From assembly GCF_052324685.1 (NCBI RefSeq), contig NC_135228.1, positions 13,898,420-13,962,419 of the forward strand: 64,000 bases of DNA. Reading direction: 5' to 3'. Within the stretch, counting starts at the first letter, position 1. Every line of letters starts with the position of its first letter. This document shows positions 59,462-64,000 of the stretch, one piece after another. Below the pieces are notes generated by a model that saw only the letters and a program-made list of their open reading frames with translations, searched no databases and was not told the DNA's origin. Position numbers and translations under genes: made by a program. The DNA comes from Brachyhypopomus gauderio. Its lineage: Eukaryota > Chordata > Actinopteri > Gymnotiformes > Hypopomidae.

Positions 59462-60839
59462 GTATGTGCAGAGCTTTCTTTTTTTGTTGTACGGTTTTAT
59501 CTACTGATGGGGACTTTAGCGCACAGTACAGGGAGATAACGAACCGTTCAAATAAACCATAGGACCGGGGTTGATGTGCTAAAATGCAACTCAGTTCTCC
59601 TGCGTTTTCGGCAGGAGTACTTTTAGAGATATGCTTCATGTTTTAGAGGGAATACAAACTCGGGAATGTCCTGAATGTCTTCAACCTTTTCCGTGCCTTT
59701 GCGTTTCTCCAACTTTTTGTGCCTCAATTCCTTCATTTCTGCAGCCAAACTCTCGACAGAGTTTTCTAAATGCTTTTATGAATAACTTTTGAAACTGCGC
59801 TACAATTTGCTATTTCCCACAGCGTTTCTAGTTGGTAAACTTTGTCTATTATCGAGTATTCGGCTCACTGACAGTTCGAACTACGAGTAGTATCAGGATT
59901 CTCCCAGAGATGCTACTGAAGCAAAAGAGCTGACGGAGGCAGTGTTTCCTGCTTTTAATACTCCGCATAAAATGCACACATTACTGTCATGGACGCTTCT
60001 AAAGGGGTGGTAGAGGAAAACTACAGATTGTTCCGACAACTGGCAGCTCGATCGTGAGAAACTACAGTGCGCTGTAGTTACACCAGTCTCCCAGGCAGTG
60101 GGGTGAAGGACACTTGCATATGCACAGAAGGCTCCAAGCGCCTTTGCCACAGACCTGCACGGAGCAAGTCAACGTTAATGTACCCCAGATCAGTACGCCA
60201 GGAATGCAAGACAAACCGAGGAAGTTTTCACCTGCAGACAACCGCACTGCAACGTTTCAGAACTTAGCAGTGGTATTTTGCGAGGCCTTACATCTCGTTT
60301 AGATAGGAAGAGTGTGTAAAAGCATTCTGTCACTACTGATGCTTATTGATTTCTGGACTGGCTGAGAGTCAGTATAATGTCCTCTGCAGCTGAGCGTGAT
60401 GCTTGCAGACTTGTGCGATGTGTATTCACTCTGCTCATACGTGTGTGTGTTTGTGTGTGTGCCTTCTTCAGATTCCTTGCAGCATGTCCTGAGGGAGTAT
60501 GACCTGGTCAGGCCCGTGAGCGTGGACGCGGAGGGCCGCTATGTCTCCCACGCTGTCTCGTCCAGCCGGATAGCTAGGCAGCAGGGGCACCGGCGTGGGC
60601 GGAGGGACACCCGCCAGCCCACCGCCGAGCTTTTCTACAACATCACCGTGTTCGGGCAGCAGTACCACCTGCACCTGCGGCACAATGCCCGTCTGGTGGC
60701 CCCCGGGGCGACCGTGGAGTGGCATGAGGAAGACAACCGGACCCGCTCTGAACCCCTCCCCCCAAGCTCCTGCCTGTACGTTGGCCACATCAGTAACGTT
60801 CCAGACACTTCTGTGGCCATCAGCAACTGTGACGGCTTG
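59377..60839 (+). CDS. adamts2: ADAMTS2-like procollagen N-proteinase, 5' part only (exons 1-2)
   Basis: ADAMTS2 is a secreted zinc metalloproteinase that removes the N-propeptides of fibrillar procollagens. Only two exons are in the window: 59377-59461 and 60472-60839, encoding residues 1-151; the gene continues to the right. Residues 1-22 form a signal peptide with hydrophobic core LAYTFFIILLHF. The rest is propeptide: QHVLREYDLVRPV, then an Arg-rich stretch, LFYNITVFG with an N-glycosylation site, LVAPGATVEWHEE, and VAISNCDGL. These blocks match the ADAMTS2/3/14 group. LVAPGATVEW and linkage to cnot6 (both at human 5q35) favour adamts2 over adamts3 or adamts14. The start ATG is in the context GCCATGG. 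The junction codon (G|AT, Asp29) keeps the frame, and exon 2 ends in phase 0. Confidence 0.85.
59462..60471 (+). other. adamts2: adamts2 intron 1
   Basis: This is a 1010-bp GT-AG intron. No repeat or RNA gene is seen inside it except a short GT tract at about 60441-60460, just before the acceptor. Confidence 0.7.
60472..60839 (+). CDS. adamts2: adamts2 coding exon 2 (propeptide)
   Basis: This exon encodes residues 29-151 of the propeptide. The acceptor is CTTCTTCAG and the donor GTGAGT. A run of 24 C followed by (CA)n starts eight bases after the exon end. Confidence 0.9.
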
Positions 60840-60854
60840 GTGAGTGACCCCCCC

Positions 60855-60903
<49 letters not shown>

Positions 60904-63702
60904 CCTTCGTTATGTAACACACTCCTGGACTAAGGTTGTCCTCTAGCCTCGTGAGTCACAGCGTCCTGCAAGGAGGACATTTTGTCTTCACTGTGCCCTG
61001 CATCTCAGGAAGCTTGTATTAGAAAACCTGGTTGGTTTTTGAATTGGACACTGATCTTATTGTCAGATGTCTAGGTTGTGTGGCGTGTTCACTAGGAGAG
61101 AGGTGGTTGGATTTTGAGAGCTCTGTGAGTTTGTAGGACTTTGAGTCATCTAAGGGGCTCTGATATGTTTGACCTTTAACAGCGTAGGGGATTTTGAAAT
61201 GTTTCATTTATTATGAGCTCATATTGATTTCTGATCGCGGGATCTCACTTTTGAGCAATTCTCTTTATTACATTTTTCACATTACCTGGTTTTGGATAAA
61301 GAATATATTGTATACACATTGAACATCACAATATGTCTCCAGATGTCATAAAGAATTCCAGCAGTCTGATCTCTTCCTACCAGATTTGCCCTTGACGAGC
61401 AGCGCCGGCTGGGCACATGTCCATGAATTAGAAATTGGCATAAATATTATTTGCATGTTTATGCTCGTCCATGAATTCGGTCCACGTAGAGGAGTCAGTG
61501 GTCTTCGGTGTAGCGCAGTCAGACACGGTGAGACGTGACCGCGCATTCCAGCTCAGTTCCACATGGACGACGTGGACTCGCATGGTCCACGGAACCGAGC
61601 GTGCTAATGGCTACGACAGCTGCCGCCCCTCTGCAGGAACCATGCATCGCTACGGCCTCTGTCACGACACGCGGGTCTCCTGGCTTCCTCGTCCCATTCC
61701 GCTTCCTCCCTGATGCTTCTTGACTACAAGAGGACTGGCAGGGACCTCACCGCATCAATTAAGCACCGGTTCCGGCCCAGCCCTCTGTGGAAAAGTGGAC
61801 TGGAAAAATAATTGAATTCTGAATGGAATCTCAATCTCAACGCACACGTGGGCGGAATAAAAGATTCAGGTCCGGAATGGCCGCTCACTTCCCAGATGGA
61901 AATCTCGAAACGGAGGGCAAAACAAAACACGCCACTTCATATTAGGATCAGGTATTAGAGTCGGCACACGTGTCTACTGGAGCCAGTCCTTCGGGCCCTG
62001 TAGTGTCCTCTCAGGGACGGGCTTGCTCCTCCCACTGGGACGCGTGGACCTGTGAGCGTGTCTGCACAGCTGCCCGAAACATTTTGCCCTCACGTGAGCT
62101 CACGTGTGCCAGCTTCTATTCACTGCTCAGTCCCCTCAGAGGCCACCCTCACAAGCTGCAGGGCTTTTAACCCGGCGAGAGGAATCTACAGGGAAAACAC
62201 TTGACGTTTAGTGTTCAGATGGGAGTGACTTTATAACTTAATTATACTCATGGGGACTTGCTCTGTGGGTTTGAAGGTCAGTTAAGGATATGCATTTTGG
62301 TCCAATTTTAAGGATAGATTAAGGATAGAGCAACTCTGGCTTTTCATTGGATGCTACTGATGATACAGACTGATTGTTTACTGTAATAACTGACAAGCAG
62401 CACGATTGTTTACTTAACAAACCCCCCCCCCCCCCCCCCTGCGTTTGCGTAAGATCTTATGTCAGCCTCGTCCATCAAAAACGTGGGAATGTTGTCATAT
62501 CCCACTGCACATCAGACGCCGGCTGCTGAAGCAGGAGCCCCTGCTGGCTCACGTGCAGACTGCTGGCTCACGTGCAGACCCCATGCTAACTGTAATGTCC
62601 AGAGTTGCGTTGGTACTGCTCCAGCACCGAAATCATAAACTGATTGCACAGTCATGCCTGTCTGCAAGAGTACCCTTCATTTTTGCGCGTGCATGTGGGC
62701 GCTCGGCTTGGGCTCCTCCCTGGGCTCCCGCAGACGGGGTGTTAATTTGGAAACGCAACACTCTCCTCTTCCTGCTGACCTTCGCATCCCACTGCCGGTG
62801 TACAGTTATGCATTTTCTATTATACAGTTATGCAGTTATGCACTACTCATAGCAAAGTGTACATAGCACATAGCTTCACAACTACATTGCTTGTTTCTTC
62901 TCATTAATATTTAATAAAGCACACACACACACACAAGCGCGCACTCACGCTCCTATTCTTGTGTGAATTCAGTTATATGCAGCAAAAGCAAATCACACCT
63001 CAGCTACCACCTTCTTGTCCTTTATACATTTAAATGTATTGACAAAGTGCAAGTCTGCAGTCGCCCATCACATTAGAGCTAAAAACCATTTGCATCCTCT
63101 TTTTCATTCCTAACCGAGCCTTGACGGGCGGTTCCGTATGGTGCTGCATCCATTCAAGCTCCTTTGGCAGCGCGCACCTCCCCAGCCTGCAAACCTCTGC
63201 AGGGTCCGCCCACCAGTCAGCTGCGAGCCTGTCGCCAAGGCGGGGAGGCCAGGTGCATGCTGGGAGCCCCCGGAGCCCCTCTAGGCGTGAGGCGAGTGGG
63301 TGGGCGCACAGGGAAGCGTGTACCTCGCGGCTCCGGCAGAGGAACAAGCTGTTGCCACCGCTACGGCTGCTCCCGGGGGGGGGTTATCGCTGTGGAAAGC
63401 GCTTGTATTTAGAGCGACGTCCCCTCGCCGAAGTTCGCTCCTCGTGTGAAGGGAAGAAAGCTCCGGTAACAGTGAGGCAGAATCGCGGCGTGCACACGGG
63501 TTCTGGGTTTGGGGGATCGTCCGTCTCCAGACAGTTTCTTTGATGACTGGTGGCCAGCGGTCAGGTGTCTCTGCACGAGAGCGTGTTGCTATCATTAGAA
63601 TGTGTCTGATCTCCACGGGGATGTTTCATAAACCCCTAACTGAAAAAAAAACAAGCATTCTCTGCCCTTAGCTGGGGCACTGGCTGGCACCCTGTGATGA
63701 AC

Positions 63703-63733
<31 letters not shown>

Positions 63734-64000
63734 GTTCTTCAGCAGCAGAGGATGAAAGGGGAGCACTAGTCAGGTGGGGATGTTCCAGAAGTCTCCTGGC
63801 ACCTGTCGCTATGGAGCCTCGTCGTAGCGCTTTGATGATGTCATTAACATTCCACCACCGACATTCTCCAATACATGCAGGGAAGGGAAAATAGCATCAA
63901 CTAACTTACTGAGGAGATGGCAGGGAGTGGCACCTTTCTGCTTTGTTTCAGTTCCAGTAGAAACCCCCACTCATTCAGAAAGAACTAATCTGTCAGTGAG
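60840..64000 (+). other. adamts2: Part of adamts2 intron 2, no exon recognised
   Basis: The next adamts2 exon should begin in phase 0 after CDGL, and I see no match in the remaining 3.1 kb. It holds a C run plus (CA)n (60848-60902), a C run at about 62422-62438, a tandem duplication of CTGCTGGCTCACGTGCAGA near 62541-62579, and a GT tract at 63702-63728. Intron 2 is long in other vertebrates. Confidence 0.6.

Noticed and set aside
61471..61713. Frame after adamts2 exon 2 as a possible exon 3
   Set aside because: It does not continue the propeptide expected after CDGL and lacks an acceptor in the right phase.

Overview
This window is nuclear DNA of a teleost fish. The evidence is a single-exon alpha-2D-type adrenergic receptor, a paralogue retained in fish, and intron-split vertebrate genes with short introns. 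The mobile elements are also typical of fish: a Rex3/RTE-like LINE, a sushi-type Ty3 chromovirus, Tc1-like and hAT elements. Dinucleotide microsatellites are long and abundant. The sequence alone does not place the species more closely. || Three host genes are supported. (1) adra2d, minus strand, 28059-29315, is an intact one-exon GPCR. (2) cnot6 (CCR4 deadenylase), plus strand, has eleven coding exons from 39756 to 44412. The joined exons total 1674 nt and encode 557 aa, with every junction in frame. Its promoter lies in a CpG-rich block near 38.5-39.0 kb, and its 3' UTR probably runs to one of several poly(A) signals between 46.9 and 48.25 kb. (3) adamts2, plus strand, is represented only by its first two coding exons (signal peptide and first part of the propeptide, 59377-60839) and runs off the right edge. 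Human CNOT6 and ADAMTS2 both lie in 5q35, so their proximity here looks like old linkage. || Layout: 0-3.6 kb, no gene seen. 3.6-7.6 kb, a transposon cluster: a 5'-truncated RTE LINE with a 12-bp target duplication, a minisatellite, a hAT element holding a second nested hAT, and a small TAA-flanked MITE. 7.6-17.9 kb, no gene; microsatellites, one perfect hairpin and a possible LINE tail. 17.96-23.03 kb, a complete young LTR retrotransposon with 389-bp LTRs, a 5-bp target duplication, a chromodomain and a Tf1/sushi-style self-priming signal. 23-28 kb, noncoding. 28-29.3 kb, adra2d. 30.5-31.4 kb, an internally deleted Tc1-like element. 32.7-33.3 kb, a second copy of the outer hAT. 33.3-38.5 kb, noncoding, with one candidate conserved element. 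38.5-48.3 kb, cnot6. 48.3-59.1 kb, noncoding, with an L2/Rex1-like LINE remnant and several minisatellites. 59.1-64 kb, the 5' end of adamts2. || The points most worth following up are the self-priming signal of the LTR element, the nested hAT pair whose empty site is preserved 27 kb away, and the cnot6 exon 7 splice acceptor, where a 70-bp (TG)n tract replaces the usual polypyrimidine tract.
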